Of a DNA stretch of 64,000 nucleotides, positions 27,339 to 37,047 are shown piece by piece (the stretch's first letter is position 1; each line of letters starts with the position of its first letter). The DNA comes from Pontibacter akesuensis (GTDB taxonomy: Bacteria > Bacteroidota > Bacteroidia > Cytophagales > Hymenobacteraceae), in contig NZ_CP014766.1 in assembly GCF_001611675.1 (NCBI RefSeq), positions 4,526,001 through 4,590,000 on the forward strand, given 5' to 3'. The notes beneath the pieces were generated by a model. It did no database searches. It had not been told where the DNA came from and saw nothing but the letters and a program-made list of their open reading frames with translations. Position numbers and translations under genes: made by a program.

Positions 27339-29708
27339 CTACATTATTCGTTTCCACCACGGTTTTGTTTCATTATCTTCTGCATAATATCCGTAACCGT
27401 AGCCATAACCGTAGCCATAGCCATACCTAAGCTTCTCATAATTCACATCATTGAACAGAATAGCTGTATTTCTTACTTTACCCGACTCTATCTGCAGCTG
27501 AAGATTTATGAGAAAATCTTTGATGGTGTAGTCCTGCCGAACCATGAAAACGTTAGCATCGGAAATTTGCATCAGTTCCAGTCCATCAGAAAGTATACCT
27601 ACGGGCGGCGTGTCCATTACGATATAATCGTAGCGCTTCTTTAGTTCTGCAATCAAATCAGACATGCGTTTGCTGAGGAGAAGTTCAGAAGGGTTAGGCG
27701 GAATGTCACCAGACGGCAGCACATGCAGGTTCTCCTGAATAGTAGTGCACAGCACCTCATCTAAACTTGCATAACCAGCAAGGTAATTACTCAGGCCATT
27801 GCTGCTGCTCACTCCCAGGTCTGAGTTATTGTTCGGCTTACGCATATCAGCGTTTACCAGCAACGTACGCTCACCGGATATTGAAATAATGTACGCAAGG
27901 TTCTTGGCTGAAAATGTTTTTCCTTCGCCACTTATAGAAGAGGTTATAACCAGAATTTTACCTTCACCCGGAATACTTTCATCCATACTTGTCATGTACC
28001 GAAGATTTGAGCGCACTGTCCTGAAAGCCTCCGCCATAGCGGATTTAGGGCTCAAGTTTGCCAGTAGGTTATCTTCTTTTGAGTTATGCCCAACCATCCC
28101 AAGCAGCGGCAAGGAGGTAAACTTAGCGATATCCTCTACAGTGTGGATTTTGTTATTCATCAACTCCTTAGCGAATATAAAGGCAAAAGGAAGACCTAAG
28201 CCTATGATAAGCGCAATACCGTAGTTTTGCAGGGGTTTGGGAGCAATCTGATCCTTTACTGAAGCTTCACGCAGGATAGTAACATCTGAAGTATTAGCAG
28301 CTTTTGCAATACCTGCCTCTGCCCGCTTCTGCATTAGGAGCACGTACAGACTTTCGCTTAGCTCGTATAGCCGTTGGATATTAATTAACTGCCGCTCAGA
28401 TGAAGGCAGTTTTTGTAACTCCGCCGTAGCAGAACGAATTCGTTGATTAAGATTACGTTGTGTCAGATCGTTGGCCGCCTTTAAACTGCTAAGATTTTCT
28501 CTCAAAGAAGCCCTTACCTCCTCCAATTGCTGCCGCTTCACAATAATACCCGGATTGCTCTGCCCCTGGTTGTTCGAGGCTACATTCAATTCGGTTTGTA
28601 GCGTCACCAGTTGTGAAACAAGTGTATTTAGTACTGGATCGCTAATGCCTAGCGTAGCAGGAGCCTGAATCTGTGCACTTGAGTTTTCTTTGCTTAAATA
28701 ATTTGTCAGGTAATCAAAATACCTGTCGCTCATCAACAATTCAGCACGCTCCTGTTCCAGTGTTTGTACTTCACCAGCAATCTGAGCACCCAGTGTACTC
28801 AGGTCCATCGCAGAATTTCGCTGCTTGAACTCCTCAAGCCTTGATTCAATAAAATTTAAGGAATCGCTTATTTGCTGCAATTGGCCATCTATAAAGTTAA
28901 CCGTATTCACAGCATCTGCATTTTTGATGGCCAGGTTATTTAACCTGTAAGTCTCCATCAAGGCATTTAAATAGTCAATGTCTTTCTTTGGTGTTTCGCC
29001 AGTAAGAGTCAAGGTTAAAGCAGAAGCATCTCCTCCATAAGGAGCAACTTGTAGTCCGGAAGCATAGCGCTTTGCCAGGTCATTCAATTCATTTAACCTG
29101 AATAGCACCTCGTTCTCCTTAAAAGGCTCAGGCTTAAGCAAGTTGATGGTAAAGGTAAAGCCTTCTACCTCGTATGGCTGGCCAAACTTAAATTTTCGAT
29201 TCCCGAATGCATTGTTCCACTTCAAGTGCTCAGTGAACAAAGAATAGGTCTCATCAGCATTTAAGTCTATACTGAAGGTAACATCATAAGGAGTATCAGC
29301 TGAAGTTGTATCAAAGGCTACTTTTATAGGTGCATCAGAGCCATATGCTTCCAGCAATTTCACATTTCCCTGCACATAATAGCTGACCTGAAAGTCTAAA
29401 TTCTCTAATGCTTTGTATGCAAGGGTTTTGGTTTTCAACAAAATGGATTCATTCGTTAAACCCTGAGCTCCTTGGTATAAATCATTGCCGTAAAGTAAGG
29501 CCGCAGCTGTTCCGCCTTGTGCATCATTTGACACCATCACAGATGATGTTATCTCATACTTTGGAATAGTATAACGATTGACTAAGTACGCCGCAAAAAG
29601 AGCCATTGCAGCACTCAGTACAAATAAATACCATTTCGAAATTACAGAGTTCAGAACGGCTTTAAAATCAATGAAGCTACTTTCTTCAGAATTGTATTGT
29701 GATTCCAA
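27339..29708 (-). CDS. Exopolysaccharide chain-length determinant / BY-type tyrosine autokinase (Wzc-like)
   Basis: A 789-residue inner-membrane protein of the polysaccharide co-polymerase 2a type. An N-terminal transmembrane helix (about residues 25-45), a long periplasmic part with coiled coils (about 270-430), and a second transmembrane helix near 492-510 precede the cytoplasmic BY-kinase domain. Its Walker A is ISGEGKTFSAKN (about 586-597), Walker A' LLVNADMRKP and Walker B YIVMDTPPV. The C-terminal tyrosine cluster is an alternating YG tract (27384-27425) with eight tyrosines. The only credible start is TTG at 29708 (no upstream in-frame ATG near), 7 nt after the Wza-like gene. Confidence 0.93.
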   Translation of the reverse strand: MESQYNSEESSFIDFKAVLNSVISKWYLFVLSAAMALFAAYLVNRYTIPKYEITSSVMVSNDAQGGTAAALLYGNDLYQGAQGLTNESILLKTKTLAYKALENLDFQVSYYVQGNVKLLEAYGSDAPIKVAFDTTSADTPYDVTFSIDLNADETYSLFTEHLKWNNAFGNRKFKFGQPYEVEGFTFTINLLKPEPFKENEVLFRLNELNDLAKRYASGLQVAPYGGDASALTLTLTGETPKKDIDYLNALMETYRLNNLAIKNADAVNTVNFIDGQLQQISDSLNFIESRLEEFKQRNSAMDLSTLGAQIAGEVQTLEQERAELLMSDRYFDYLTNYLSKENSSAQIQAPATLGISDPVLNTLVSQLVTLQTELNVASNNQGQSNPGIIVKRQQLEEVRASLRENLSSLKAANDLTQRNLNQRIRSATAELQKLPSSERQLINIQRLYELSESLYVLLMQKRAEAGIAKAANTSDVTILREASVKDQIAPKPLQNYGIALIIGLGLPFAFIFAKELMNNKIHTVEDIAKFTSLPLLGMVGHNSKEDNLLANLSPKSAMAEAFRTVRSNLRYMTSMDESIPGEGKILVITSSISGEGKTFSAKNLAYIISISGERTLLVNADMRKPNNNSDLGVSSSNGLSNYLAGYASLDEVLCTTIQENLHVLPSGDIPPNPSELLLSKRMSDLIAELKKRYDYIVMDTPPVGILSDGLELMQISDANVFMVRQDYTIKDFLINLQLQIESGKVRNTAILFNDVNYEKLRYGYGYGYGYGYGYYAEDNETKPWWKRIM
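27384..27425 (-). repeat. Tyr-Gly dipeptide tract in the kinase tail
   Basis: Fourteen codons encode six Tyr-Gly pairs and a final Tyr-Tyr. At DNA level they form 6-nt units alternating TATGGC and TACGGT, so slippage could change tyrosine number in steps of one pair. Tyrosine clusters at this position are the autophosphorylation sites of the family. Confidence 0.85.
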
Positions 29709-29715
29709 AATAGGT

Positions 29716-30516
29716 TTAGTTATTGATTCTAGTAAACAAGATTACTGCAGAGGCGATGATACCAAAGCCTAAAGAGAAGGTTCCTAAAACATTTTCTCTA
29801 AAGAACTTAGCAGGTAGTGGATCAACAATGATCATATCATCAGGCCTCAGGTAAAAATTAGACATCGCTAAAGTATTGTCATTTAAAAGGCTAAAATTAT
29901 AAAGCTTAGCTTTACCTTCCTCATATCTTATAAGTCTAACTCTTCCACGATTTGCATAATCAGAAAAACCTCCAGCAGATGCAATGGCTTCTAATAAATT
30001 GAAATCATCCTGATACGTGGTAAATTGACCTTGTCTGCTCACTTCGCCAATCATAGTGTACCTAAAGGTTAACAGGCGTAGATTTACAGTCGGATCGGCA
30101 AGAAAAGGTTTAAGTGCTTCAGTCACTTTATCACGTGCTTCAGGCATTGTAAGACCGGCTACCTGCACCCTACCTACTACAGGTAGCAGTATGTCTCCTG
30201 CTGCATCGATGGTATACCCACTAAGAACAGGATCATCAGTTCCGGATACTACTGAAGGCGTATTTAAAAAATTATATTCATCCGGCGTGGTGCTCTGCAC
30301 CTTCAGCGACAATACATCACCGGCTTCCAAGGTATAAATTGGCTTCTGCAACGAAATTGTCTTCAGGAGTTCATCGGCATTGCCCTGGTTTTTTATTTCA
30401 GGGTTCTCCTGCAGCAGGATCAACTTTTTCTGGGGAACACAGGAAGTGAAGAAGATCAGTCCCAAAAGTATACCCCATGCAATTAAGGTGTGGCGCATTA
30501 TATTTTTCTTATTCAA
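29716..30516 (-). CDS. Wza-like polysaccharide export lipoprotein
   Basis: A 266-residue outer-membrane export protein. The signal segment ends FFTSC with Cys26 as the lipid anchor. A polysaccharide-export domain follows (YTLEAGDVLSLKVQSTTPDEY, about residues 60-80; DAAGDILLPVVGRVQVAGLT near 105-124), then an SLBB-like repeat (FNLLEAIASAGGFSDYANRG). The C-terminal hydrophobic helix (about 243-260) is typical of the Bacteroidota subgroup. It pairs with the tyrosine kinase gene 7 nt downstream to form the trans-envelope export machine. Confidence 0.93.
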   Translation of the reverse strand: MNKKNIMRHTLIAWGILLGLIFFTSCVPQKKLILLQENPEIKNQGNADELLKTISLQKPIYTLEAGDVLSLKVQSTTPDEYNFLNTPSVVSGTDDPVLSGYTIDAAGDILLPVVGRVQVAGLTMPEARDKVTEALKPFLADPTVNLRLLTFRYTMIGEVSRQGQFTTYQDDFNLLEAIASAGGFSDYANRGRVRLIRYEEGKAKLYNFSLLNDNTLAMSNFYLRPDDMIIVDPLPAKFFRENVLGTFSLGFGIIASAVILFTRINN

Positions 30517-30626
30517 TTACCGGAATTACAAGCCATAGCGCGGCTGTAACCATATTTCAAATGGTGAAATTATGAAATTATTGTCTGAGTAAATATTTTG
30601 CCAGCAATTAAATTTGAAGCTCTACA

Positions 30627-31460
30627 CTAAAATTGTACCTGGATTCCATTGGACAAAGTATAAACAAACCTTGTTACAGGAACGATTGGCTCATCCTCGA
30701 ATGTACCGCTGAAACCTGCCTTGAAAGAAAGCCGGGTATTTAGTTTGACCTGTAAAGCTACGTCCCCACTTACACGGTTACGCCATTTATCGATCATTTC
30801 GGCATACCCAGTTTGGTAATAAACGATACCCTCGGCACTTACATTGCTGTTTAAAGCCGCCTTTGCGCTTATATAGTTTGTTGACTTCAGCATATCGGAG
30901 TCCGTAAAGTTGTTCTCCTCATCAGGATCTTCCCACGTCTCATGCTCGTGCATTATGCCTGTTCCCACATATATGCCACTGTTCTCTCGCTTCAGCAGCC
31001 TATAACGCAATCCACTTCCTGCCAAGGTACGAATCTCAAGTCCTCGGGCTTTGTCTGTTTGCACCTGTGTGAACAGTTCATAGGACAAACGCCTTTTCCG
31101 CAGCAGATTTACCCGGAAATGAGAATACCCGTTGCTTGCAACGGTATTGCGCAATTCATCTGAATCGTAGTTCACCAACAGGTAATTGTAAAAATTGAGT
31201 AGCAGGTAGGAATGCTTTTCTGATACATAGGCCACATCCCCGTTGAAAGTAAGCTGCAGGTAGTTGTTTGGGTTGTTCTTGCCCGCATTTCGGTTAAACA
31301 TGGAAAAGTTAAGGCCTACTTTGCCTGTAAAATAATCGGCAGAGTCCCTCTCAACCCGCGAACGCTCCACATTTAGGATCTGGGCGCTGGCAGAATTAAT
31401 TAATAACAAGAAAGTTAAGAGAAAAAATAAAGCTGTTCGAGAGGCTGCTTTAAACGGCAT
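30627..31460 (-). CDS. Outer-membrane beta-barrel protein (DUF481-like)
   Basis: About 277 residues from ATG at 31460; an ATG at 31484 would add eight residues before the signal peptide. The signal peptide ends INSASAQ. The mature protein is a succession of amphipathic strands with aromatic girdles (YLQLTFNGDVAYV, SYLLLNFYNYLLV, YELFTQVQT) and ends VQF, the C-terminal aromatic of outer-membrane barrels. It resembles the DUF481 group. It precedes the export genes by 110 bp and may belong to the same envelope unit. Confidence 0.7.
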   Translation of the reverse strand: MPFKAASRTALFFLLTFLLLINSASAQILNVERSRVERDSADYFTGKVGLNFSMFNRNAGKNNPNNYLQLTFNGDVAYVSEKHSYLLLNFYNYLLVNYDSDELRNTVASNGYSHFRVNLLRKRRLSYELFTQVQTDKARGLEIRTLAGSGLRYRLLKRENSGIYVGTGIMHEHETWEDPDEENNFTDSDMLKSTNYISAKAALNSNVSAEGIVYYQTGYAEMIDKWRNRVSGDVALQVKLNTRLSFKAGFSGTFEDEPIVPVTRFVYTLSNGIQVQF

Positions 31461-31631
31461 GAGCGTATTATATAGAATCAACAAGAATTTATGTGAGAAA
31501 ACATTTTGGATGCCTTTTCACTTATTAAAAGGTAGTGCTTTTGGCCTAAAGCCGTATTAAAAACTCGCAATGACTGTAAGAGTCACTAGCACAAAACTAG
31601 AGTATATAAGTTAAAATTCACATCAACCGCC

Positions 31632-32099
31632 ATGCAAAGAGATTCAGCAGCGTTGGTTCTGGCGCTTCGGGAGACAGCAGCCAGAATAGCAAAAGGTGCC
31701 CGTTACGAGTGGGGTCATATGGGAAGTTGCAACTGTGGTCATCTGGCGCAAACCATCACAAGGTACAGCAAGGGCGAAATACACGGGGCAGCTATGTGGC
31801 GCTATGGCGACTGGCGCGAACAACTCAGGGATTACTGCCCTCAAAGTGGCTTGCCAATGGACCAAATTATAGATCACATGCTGGATTTTGGATTCAAAAG
31901 AACTGAGCTGGCACACTTGGAAACACTGTCGCACCCCGCAGTAACAGCCAGGTTACCAGTTGAACGTAAATACCTGAAGCATAATGTAAGGGATGATGTG
32001 GTTCTTTACCTGAACACATGGGCAGAAACCCTTGAGGGGGAAGAAAAGCCAAAGAATAAGGTAAGGGAGCTTGAAAATGAACTTCTTCTCGCTTTATAA
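31632..32099 (+). CDS. Conserved hypothetical protein with a Cys-X-Cys motif
   Basis: A 155-residue soluble protein I recognise only as a Bacteroidota conserved hypothetical. It contains GSCNCGHLAQ (about residues 32-41), with a CxC that might bind metal, followed by a mostly helical region and NVRDDVVLYLNTWAETLEG, a recurrent C-terminal motif. No signal peptide. Codon use fits its neighbours. It sits 62 bp before the HD-domain gene. Function unknown. Confidence 0.7.
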   Translation: MQRDSAALVLALRETAARIAKGARYEWGHMGSCNCGHLAQTITRYSKGEIHGAAMWRYGDWREQLRDYCPQSGLPMDQIIDHMLDFGFKRTELAHLETLSHPAVTARLPVERKYLKHNVRDDVVLYLNTWAETLEGEEKPKNKVRELENELLLAL

Positions 32100-32127
32100 A
32101 TATTAAACCGTAAAATAAATTATTTCA

Positions 32128-32135
32128 TAGCTTTG
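32128..32135 (+). promoter_or_regulatory. Putative -7 element for the HD-domain gene
   Basis: TAGCTTTG fits TAnnTTTG exactly, 26 bp before the ATG at 32161. No clear -33 TTTG. Confidence 0.35.
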
Positions 32136-32160
32136 GGCGTAATTCACCTCCCAAATAACT

Positions 32161-32814
32161 ATGAACAAAGCCCAGATAATATCCGCTGCTGAGGAATATG
32201 TGAAAGAACTACTTTCCGGTGAAGGCTCTGGTCACGATTGGTGGCACATATTGCGTGTTTGGAACAACGCCAAGCACATCGCCGGATACGAACAGGTGGA
32301 TACATTTGTCGTAGAGTTAGCGGCCCTTCTTCATGACATAGGAGACCATAAGTTTTATAATGGCGACGCCTCTGTTGGACCACGTATGGCCCGGGAGTGG
32401 CTAGAGTCTCAGCTGGTTCCGGAGGAAATAATAGCCCATGTGTGCAGCATTATCAGGGACCTCTCCTATAAAGGTGCCGGTACTAGCTCGGCAATGCCTA
32501 CTATAGAGGGGCAGGTAGTGCAGGATGCCGATAGGTTGGATGCTATTGGAGCCATCGGCGTAGCTCGTGCTTTTGCCTATGGCGGCCATAAGAATCGCGA
32601 AATGTACAATCCTGCTATCACACCCGTTCTGCACAACTCGTTCGAGGAGTATAAGTCGAGTACAGCCCCTACCCTCAATCACTTCTACGAGAAGCTTCTG
32701 TTGCTGAAGGACCGCATGCATACCGAAACGGCTAAAAAATTAGCCGCACAGCGCCACCACTTTATGGAGCAGTTCCTGGAGCAGTTTTACGCCGAGTGGA
32801 ATGGTAACCGCTAA
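32161..32814 (+). CDS. HD-superfamily phosphohydrolase
   Basis: A 217-residue metal-dependent phosphohydrolase of the HD fold. The ligands are HDWWH (about residues 25-29), LLHDIGDHKF (HD near 60-61) and a later Asp in VQDADRLDAIGAIG (about 119-132), the arrangement of the YedJ/YpgQ-like group acting on nucleotides. The natural substrate is unknown. It has normal length and no membrane segment, and lies between the conserved hypothetical gene and the antiporter. Confidence 0.87.
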   Translation: MNKAQIISAAEEYVKELLSGEGSGHDWWHILRVWNNAKHIAGYEQVDTFVVELAALLHDIGDHKFYNGDASVGPRMAREWLESQLVPEEIIAHVCSIIRDLSYKGAGTSSAMPTIEGQVVQDADRLDAIGAIGVARAFAYGGHKNREMYNPAITPVLHNSFEEYKSSTAPTLNHFYEKLLLLKDRMHTETAKKLAAQRHHFMEQFLEQFYAEWNGNR

Positions 32815-32893
32815 TCATCTCCTACGCGTATAGAATGCAAGGCAGCATGAAATTAGACTAGCTAACAGAAACTTAATACTTATCTACCACTGC

Positions 32894-34894
32894 ATGGAGA
32901 TTCCATTACTCTCAGATATTGTGATTATACTTGGGTTGGCAGTAGTGGTGATTCTGCTTTTCCAGCGGTTTAAGCTTCCCACCATACTTGGTTTCCTGGC
33001 TACGGGTGTTATTGCCGGTCCTCACGGACTTAGCCTGATCAAGGCAACGCACGATATCGAGATTCTGGCAGAGATTGGTGTTATACTGCTGCTCTTTATA
33101 ATCGGCATGGAGTTTTCGCTTAAGCAGCTCGCGCTGATAAAGCGAACAGTTTTGCTGGGTGGCACTACACAGGTGCTTGCCACTATCGGACTGGTATGCG
33201 TCGTGATGGTGTTATTGCGCTACTCCTGGGCAGAATCAGTTTTTATGGGCTTCCTGATTGCCCTTAGTAGCACAGCCATTGTTCTGAAACTACTGCAGGA
33301 CAGGAGCGAGATCAACAGCCCGCAGGGGCGCGTAGTGCTGGGCATCCTTATTTTTCAAGACATCGTGGTGGTGCCGATGATGCTGCTGGCTCCGCTAATG
33401 GCCGGGGAATCAGAGGATATTGGCACAGCACTGCTGATAATGGCGCTGAAGGGCATATTTGTGATTGTGTTTGTACTGGTTAGCGCCCGCTACCTGGTGC
33501 CGCGCCTGTTGTTCCTGGTGGCACAGACTAAGAGCAAAGAGCTTTTTATACTTTGCGTGGTGGTTATTTGCTTTGCAGTTGCCTGGCTTACGTCCAACCT
33601 GGGACTTTCACTAGCACTTGGTGCGTTTATGGCTGGCTTAATCATTTCAGAGTCAGAATACAGCCACCAGGCCACCAGCAACATTCTGCCGTTCCGCGAG
33701 ATTTTTACCAGCTTTTTTTTCGTTTCAATCGGTATGCTGCTGGATTTTGGCTTTATGCTGCAGAACCTTCCGGTTATACTTCTTTTCTCTGTCTTAACAT
33801 TTATTCTGAAAGGGACGGTTGCAACGCTGGCCGCTCGTATTTTACAATACCCTATGCGTATTTCCCTGCTGGTCGGGCTGTCGCTGTTTCAGGTAGGAGA
33901 ATTTGCCTTCATACTTTCTAAAACGGGATTAGCCAGCGGATTGCTTTCTGAAGAAACATACCAGTACTTTCTGTCCGTTTCGCTGCTGACAATGGGCGTG
34001 ACGCCATTCATCATTGGTTCGTATCGCCAACTCGCGGACTTTATTGCGAAACCAATATCCTCCTCGAACGGAGATTCCGTCTTCAGCAACGAAACGACAG
34101 CAGCACATGGTGACCTGCCAGACCTTAACGATCATATTGTAATTATTGGTTACGGCATTAACGGCCGAAATGTGGCCAAGGCTGCCCGCCATGCAGACAT
34201 TCCGTATGTGATTACTGAGTTGAACGCCGTAACGGTGAAGCAGGAGCGAAAACTGGGGGAGCCGATTGTTTACGGGGATGCCGTTCACCCAATGATCCTG
34301 GAGCACATAAATGTGCAGAAGGCGCGCGTGGTGGTTATCGCCATATCAGACCCTGAGGCAACCCGGCGTATCATTGCCACTGTGCGCGGTATTTCAGACA
34401 AAGTACACATAATCGTGCGAACGCGCTTTGTGCAGGAAATGGAGGAAAACTACCTGATCGGGGCTGACGAGGTGATACCGGAGGAGTTTGAGACGAGCAT
34501 CGAGATATTCACCCGCGTGATGAACAAGTACCTGATGCCACGGGATGAGATAGAGCGCTTTACGCAAAAAATTCGCTCCGACAACTACGACATGCTTCGA
34601 AGCCTGGCCTCCGGACGCATACCCAATAACTCAAAGATAAGCCTTGATCTACCCGATATAGAAGTAGCCAGCCTGCGCGTGTACACCAACGACAGCGACA
34701 TTATTGGTAAATCGTTGCTGGAAGCAAACATCCGCAATCGCTTCCAGATTACCATAGTAGCGATGAAAAGGGAAAGGGAAACTATCTTGAATGTAGATGG
34801 ACACACCCGCATTTTAAGGGGCGATGTGCTTTATGTGGTCGGCAAGCCGAACGATGTAATGCGCTTTAACGATTACCTGAAAGACAGCTTTTAG
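32894..34894 (+). CDS. CPA2-family monovalent cation/proton antiporter with RCK domains (KefB/C-like)
   Basis: A 666-residue membrane protein. Residues about 1-390 form the 12-13 helices of a Na+/H+-exchanger domain. A RCK/TrkA-N domain follows with the nucleotide-binding GYGINGRNVAKAARH (about 417-431), and a TrkA-C domain occupies about 590-665 (IGKSLLEANIRNR... VLYVVGKPNDV). It probably expels K+ or Na+ in exchange for protons under gating by NAD(H) or a second messenger bound to the RCK part. No KefF/KefG partner is adjacent. It converges on the DUF4136 gene with only 15 bp between. Confidence 0.92.
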   Translation: MEIPLLSDIVIILGLAVVVILLFQRFKLPTILGFLATGVIAGPHGLSLIKATHDIEILAEIGVILLLFIIGMEFSLKQLALIKRTVLLGGTTQVLATIGLVCVVMVLLRYSWAESVFMGFLIALSSTAIVLKLLQDRSEINSPQGRVVLGILIFQDIVVVPMMLLAPLMAGESEDIGTALLIMALKGIFVIVFVLVSARYLVPRLLFLVAQTKSKELFILCVVVICFAVAWLTSNLGLSLALGAFMAGLIISESEYSHQATSNILPFREIFTSFFFVSIGMLLDFGFMLQNLPVILLFSVLTFILKGTVATLAARILQYPMRISLLVGLSLFQVGEFAFILSKTGLASGLLSEETYQYFLSVSLLTMGVTPFIIGSYRQLADFIAKPISSSNGDSVFSNETTAAHGDLPDLNDHIVIIGYGINGRNVAKAARHADIPYVITELNAVTVKQERKLGEPIVYGDAVHPMILEHINVQKARVVVIAISDPEATRRIIATVRGISDKVHIIVRTRFVQEMEENYLIGADEVIPEEFETSIEIFTRVMNKYLMPRDEIERFTQKIRSDNYDMLRSLASGRIPNNSKISLDLPDIEVASLRVYTNDSDIIGKSLLEANIRNRFQITIVAMKRERETILNVDGHTRILRGDVLYVVGKPNDVMRFNDYLKDSF

Positions 34895-34909
34895 CGAAAG
34901 AGAAGTATA

Positions 34910-35500
34910 CTACAGCTGCTCCATCACCTCCTCTACCCTTTTCTGCACTGTGCTGTAGCCGGCGTTAAATTTCTTTATTGCGCCTTCCGTCCACCCACGC
35001 CAAAGCAGCAGATCTGTTTTAGGGTTTATCAAATCAATAATCAGTGTGCCTTGCTTAAAGAGGTCTACGTTGCGGTAACCGGGCATATCAGAGTGGCCGT
35101 AAGTATAGCGATAGCCGCCCATGTAACCGTAGCTGTACCCAAACCCCTTAGCGAAGTTCTCCGGCTTGTCCTTTTCCAGCGGCACCGAAACACTCACATC
35201 ATATGCCACCAGCACATCCGGATTCTGCGCCACCTTTGTATAGCCTCTTTCCTGTAGTTCCTGCTCAATGGCCTGGCGCAGGTGTTTGTTTAAGCTCGCG
35301 CTGAACCCACGGTCATAAGCAGCTTCGGCCGGTGGAACATCCTGGTACCAGGCATAAGTCTTATAGCTCCTCAGGTTTGTGGCATAAGGTGCTTTAATAG
35401 CATTCGCGCCAAGCGAGGCTGAGGTGGTCACGCAACTGGGTAAGTATAGCAGGCTAATAAGCAGTAGGAGAAGAAGGGGGAGCTGACGTGTGTGCTTCAT
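34910..35500 (-). CDS. DUF4136-family lipoprotein
   Basis: A 196-residue lipoprotein; the signal segment of leucines ends LPSC (Cys about 23). The DUF4136 body begins with LRSYKTYAWYQ and keeps LNKHLRQAIEQELQERGY and LIIDLINPKTDLLLWRGW. A glycine/tyrosine loop lies at about 120-135 (GFGYSYGYMGGYRYTYG). The family is widespread in Gram-negatives and presumed to be at the outer membrane; function unknown. Confidence 0.85.
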   Translation of the reverse strand: MKHTRQLPLLLLLLISLLYLPSCVTTSASLGANAIKAPYATNLRSYKTYAWYQDVPPAEAAYDRGFSASLNKHLRQAIEQELQERGYTKVAQNPDVLVAYDVSVSVPLEKDKPENFAKGFGYSYGYMGGYRYTYGHSDMPGYRNVDLFKQGTLIIDLINPKTDLLLWRGWTEGAIKKFNAGYSTVQKRVEEVMEQL

Positions 35501-35703
35501 AGTTTAGGCGTGTGACAGTAGCTAAAATGCTTTTCTAGTAGTTCTGGGCCATACTTTTGCCGCTTTAAATATACACAATTGATATGGATAGCCAATTGTT
35601 TTGGATCCAAGCTACAAAGAGCAGGCTATTAATGCCAGCATAGGTATGGGATAACTCATTGGCTTTTTACAAAGTATAGCTACTGTACATTTAAAGGTTT
35701 AGA

Positions 35704-36978
35704 ATGAAATACATAACTGCCGAAGAGGCCCTTTCAAGTATAAAATCAGGCAACCGTGTTTTCCTGCATGGCAGCGCCGCTACGCCTCAGCACTTAATAA
35801 ATAAGTTGGCCGAAAGAGCCCATGAACTGCGTGACGTGGAACTGGTAAGTATCAGTACCTTCGGGGAGATGGCCTGTGCCGATCCCCGCTATAGTGAGGC
35901 TTTTTTTATTAATTCCCTTTTTGTCTCCGCTAACGTACGGGAGGCGGTAAACAGCGGGCGGGGCGACTATGTACCGATCTTCTTAAGTGAAATTCCACGG
36001 CTTTTCCGGTCTGGCATTATGCCCTTGGACGTAGCTATCGTGCACGTGTCCCCACCCGACCGCCATGGCTTCTGCTCTCTGGGCGTGTCTGTTGACATAG
36101 CGAGGGAGGCTGTTAAAAGCGCCCGGCACGTAATAGCACAGGTAAACCCTCAGATGCCGCGTACGCATGGTGATGCACTCATCCACACCAAACGCTTTGA
36201 CGCGCTGGTGCAAGTGGATGAACCATTGCCGGAGGTGGACTACAGCCAGAAGATAACAGCCGTAGAGGAGAAAATAGGGGCTTATGTCGCAGAATTGGTT
36301 GAAGACCAGGCCACGCTGCAGTTAGGTATTGGCGGCATTCCGGATGCAGTGCTCCGCTGCCTCACCAACCACAAAGGACTGGGCATCCACACCGAGATGT
36401 TTTCCAACGGTGTACTGCCTTTGATTGAGAGCGGCGTTATTACTAACGAGCACAAAAAAAAGCACCGAGGGCGTGTGGCTACCGGTTTTATAGTTGGAAA
36501 CAGGCGCCTCTATGATTTTGTGGATGACAATCCTCTTATTACCATGCTTAGCTCCGACTATGTGAATGATGTAACGGTCATCAAGACGAACCCGAAAATG
36601 ACGGCCATCAACAGCGCCATCGAAATAGACTTAACCGGACAGGTTGTTTCTGACTCAATTGGCACCTACCAGTATTCAGGCATCGGCGGGCAAATGGATT
36701 TTATTCGAGGGGCGGCTTTGTCTAAGGGAGGCAAACCTATAATTGCCTTGCCCTCGGTCACACATAAAGGCATTTCGCGCATTACGCCGTTTCTGAACCA
36801 GGGTGCGGGTGTGGTAACCACAAGGGCGCACGTGCATTACGTGGTAACAGAGTATGGCGTGGCTTACCTGTACGGTAAAAACTTACGGCAGCGGGCACAG
36901 GCATTGATCAACATCGCACACCCCGACCACCGGGAGCGCCTGGAGCAGGAAGCCATTGCACGCTTCAGACACTTATAG
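35704..36978 (+). CDS. Acetyl-CoA hydrolase/transferase family protein (class I CoA-transferase)
   Basis: A 424-residue protein of the group including 4-hydroxybutyrate CoA-transferase and acetyl-CoA hydrolases. The N-terminal CoA-transferase half has RVFLHGSAATPQHL (about 19-32). The C-terminal half has LGIGGIPDAVL (about 203-213) and the catalytic glutamate in HTEMFSNG (about 228-235), then SYGVAYLYG-like EYGVAYLYGK near 389-398. It probably moves CoA between short-chain acids, for example to acetate. Substrate cannot be fixed from sequence. It is a single gene with 203 bp of upstream sequence in which I see no strong promoter. Confidence 0.88.
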   Translation: MKYITAEEALSSIKSGNRVFLHGSAATPQHLINKLAERAHELRDVELVSISTFGEMACADPRYSEAFFINSLFVSANVREAVNSGRGDYVPIFLSEIPRLFRSGIMPLDVAIVHVSPPDRHGFCSLGVSVDIAREAVKSARHVIAQVNPQMPRTHGDALIHTKRFDALVQVDEPLPEVDYSQKITAVEEKIGAYVAELVEDQATLQLGIGGIPDAVLRCLTNHKGLGIHTEMFSNGVLPLIESGVITNEHKKKHRGRVATGFIVGNRRLYDFVDDNPLITMLSSDYVNDVTVIKTNPKMTAINSAIEIDLTGQVVSDSIGTYQYSGIGGQMDFIRGAALSKGGKPIIALPSVTHKGISRITPFLNQGAGVVTTRAHVHYVVTEYGVAYLYGKNLRQRAQALINIAHPDHRERLEQEAIARFRHL

Positions 36979-37047
36979 CGGGCACAGAAGCAACATTAGA
37001 GAGTCCCTTTGCGTGTAAGCACTATACTATATATAAAAAATAAAACT

